From Bacteroidota bacterium (GTDB lineage Bacteria; Bacteroidota; Ignavibacteria; Tepidaquicellales; Tepidaquicellaceae): a stretch of DNA of 64,000 nt. The stretch is from positions 1-64,000 of the forward strand of contig JAFDZO010000013.1 of the NCBI GenBank assembly GCA_018266845.1, in the 5' to 3' direction. The position numbers were made by a program, and so were the translations under genes. Under the pieces are notes generated by a model. It worked only from the letters and a program-made list of their open reading frames with translations, was not told the origin of the DNA and searched no databases. The stretch's first letter is position 1. Each line of letters starts with the position of its first letter. Below are positions 62,650 to 64,000 of the stretch, piece by piece.

Positions 62650-63428
62650 TGGCTTTTGATTTTACATTAACTGCTTTTGAAAATATTTTACGCGCCGCTT
62701 TAGATGCCGGATATAAATTTGATACCTTTGAAAATTTTATGAACGGCAAAAGTAATCATGAAAAACTGGTTCTTTTAAGGCATGATGTTGATAAAAAACC
62801 ATATAATTCGCTTGCAACCGCTAAGCTCGAAAATAATCTTGGTATAGCTTCATCTTATTATTTCAGAATTGTTGATTCAAGCAATGACCCGAACGTTATA
62901 AAACAAATCAGGGATTTGGGACACGAAATAGGTTATCACTATGAAGAAATGGATTTAGCAAACGGAAATACTGATGAGGCGGTCAAAATTTTTGAAAAAA
63001 ATCTTGCTTATTTCAGAACGTATTATCCGGTTGTTACAATTTGTATGCACGGAAGCCCTATGTCAAAATTTGACAACAAAGATATTTGGAAAAAAGCAAA
63101 CTACCGAGATTACGGAATAATAGGTGAGCCGTACTTTGATGTTGATTTCTCAAAGTTTGGATACCTGACCGATACAGGTAGAAGCTGGAACGGCGAAAAA
63201 GTAAGCGTAAGAGACAAAGTAAAGAACAGTCCGTACAGTTTTAATCTTAAAACTTCTTTTGAAGTGATTGAAGCATTTAAAGCGAATAAGCTTCCGCCAA
63301 AGATAATGATAACCACTCATCCTCAGCGTTGGAATAATAAACTGCTTCCATATATAACAGAGTTTGTTATGCAAAAAACAAAAAATTTTGTTAAGGCAAT
63401 AATAGTTAAGAAAAACTCCGGCAAATAA
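62649..63428 (+). CDS. Polysaccharide-deacetylase-like (carbohydrate esterase 4-type) protein
   Basis: 259 residues. The Asp-x-Asp metal motif is RHDVDKKP (D46 and D48), followed by GHEIGYHYEEMDLA (His pair for metal and base), CMHGSPMSKFDNKDI and the C-terminal TTHPQRW histidine. These fit the NodB-fold deacetylases. No signal peptide, so action on a cytoplasmic intermediate is likely, for example removal of an N-acyl group. The stop of the fusion gene overlaps its start (TAATGG). No motif fixes the substrate. Confidence 0.78.
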   Translation: MAFDFTLTAFENILRAALDAGYKFDTFENFMNGKSNHEKLVLLRHDVDKKPYNSLATAKLENNLGIASSYYFRIVDSSNDPNVIKQIRDLGHEIGYHYEEMDLANGNTDEAVKIFEKNLAYFRTYYPVVTICMHGSPMSKFDNKDIWKKANYRDYGIIGEPYFDVDFSKFGYLTDTGRSWNGEKVSVRDKVKNSPYSFNLKTSFEVIEAFKANKLPPKIMITTHPQRWNNKLLPYITEFVMQKTKNFVKAIIVKKNSGK

Positions 63429-63435
63429 TCTCTCT

Positions 63436-64000
63436 ATGAAAACTCTCATCAAAAAAAACAGAATACCTATAAAACAAATTTTACTTGTAGGGTTTCTCCC
63501 GTCATTTCTGAAGAAGATTTATTATAAGAGCAAAGGCTTCAAGTTTGGAGAAAATGTATCAATTGGTTTCGGTTCTGTTATTGTTTCTAAAGAGGTTGAA
63601 ATAAAAAGCAATACAAGTATCGGCTTTCTGACAGTTGTCAGGGCAAAATCCGTTAAGATTGACCGTTATGTTAAAATCGGCTCATTTGTTTTTATTGATA
63701 CTGAGAAGGTTGAGATTGGCGAGGATACAAGAATAAATGAACAGGTTGTAATTGCCGGAATAAAAAATCCTGACTCAATTATTAAAATAGGCAAACGGGT
63801 GATTGTAATGGAGTACTCATACCTGAACCCCACTAAACCTCTTACTATAGGTGATGATACAGGTATAGGAGGGCATTGCTTATTATTTACCCATGGTTCA
63901 TGGCTTTCACAGATTGACGGCTTTCCGGTTACATTTGCCCCTATTACATTAGGCAATAAGGTCTGGCTTCCATGGAGGGTGTTTATAATGCCGGGAGTAA
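63436..64000 (+). CDS. Hexapeptide-repeat acyltransferase, truncated by window end
   Basis: 188 codons are visible from ATG 63436. After a short basic, hydrophobic N-terminus the chain shows regular beta-helix repeats (FGENVSIGFGSVIVSKEVEIKSNTSIG, VKIGSFVFIDTEKVEIGEDTRINEQVVI, LTIGDDTGIGGHCLLFTHGSWLSQ with the active-site His, then ITLGNKVWLPWRVFIMPGV). An O- or N-acetyltransferase of the polysaccharide locus. The C-terminal part lies past 64000. A GT-linked role is not seen. Confidence 0.82.
   Translation, partial: MKTLIKKNRIPIKQILLVGFLPSFLKKIYYKSKGFKFGENVSIGFGSVIVSKEVEIKSNTSIGFLTVVRAKSVKIDRYVKIGSFVFIDTEKVEIGEDTRINEQVVIAGIKNPDSIIKIGKRVIVMEYSYLNPTKPLTIGDDTGIGGHCLLFTHGSWLSQIDGFPVTFAPITLGNKVWLPWRVFIMPGV

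Noticed and set aside
1-64000. Reverse-strand genes
   Set aside because: Reverse frames longer than 60 codons all overlap well-supported forward genes and show no motifs; no independent reverse gene was found.

Overview
The window looks like a chromosomal segment of an AT-rich member of the Bacteroidota/Ignavibacteria side of the FCB group. The evidence is a C-terminal type IX secretion sorting tail (23238-24899), a carboxypeptidase-regulatory-domain TonB receptor, an UpxY/NusG-type antiterminator heading a capsule locus, many TTG start codons and few obvious Shine-Dalgarno sites. Every convincing gene is on the + strand. The taxon is an inference from gene content.

Region 1 (1-25 kb) is mostly housekeeping. 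It starts inside a tRNA-Val(UAC) with its terminator, then a secreted TPR/beta-barrel protein and a branched-chain amino-acid ABC transporter operon (livM, livG, livF) running into a class I aminotransferase. Two short elements lie between livG/livF and livF/aminotransferase. Each has one S23/IVP-type four-helix-bundle ORF inside long AT-rich inverted repeats with conserved ends. This is the best candidate for a little-described system. Next come a PNPOx-like flavoprotein, nadB, a secreted DsrE-like protein, an M1 aminopeptidase, a lipoprotein, a GT2, a nitrilase-fold amidohydrolase, the CIRCE-preceded hrcA-grpE-dnaJ operon, a large unrecognised secreted protein, and a TonB receptor paired with a T9SS-exported protein.

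Region 2 (25.35-64 kb, continuing past the right edge) is one long surface-polysaccharide locus. An UpxY-like antiterminator is followed by the UDP-2,3-diacetamido-2,3-dideoxy-glucuronate pathway (wbpE, wbpD, wbpA, wbpB types) with an overlapping L-2-hydroxyglutarate oxidase. That oxidase probably recycles the 2-hydroxyglutarate made when WbpB re-oxidises its NADH. Export genes follow (short SLBB protein, small zinc-ribbon membrane protein, Wzc tyrosine autokinase). A legionaminic-acid-type nonulosonate block comes next (legB, CMP-sugar synthetase, legI, legG, ptmE) with an embedded HisF/HisH/PP-loop N-acetyl-sugar amidotransferase trio, an ATP-grasp protein, a HAD phosphatase and two Gfo/Idh/MocA oxidoreductases. 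Last come an SGNH hydrolase, Wzx flippase, probable Wzy polymerase, several glycosyltransferases, two asparagine-synthase-like amidotransferases, a VpsJ-like protein, a fused class-II glutaminase/PP-loop sugar amidotransferase, a polysaccharide-deacetylase-like protein and a truncated hexapeptide acyltransferase. The locus probably builds a heavily amidated or amidinated acidic glycan. The initiating phosphoglycosyl transferase and the outer-membrane export channel are not in the window.

Two genes of the locus (37619 and the gene before 51485) lack ATG/GTG/TTG at the expected N-terminus and follow the previous stop codon in the same frame, which suggests CTG starts or readthrough.
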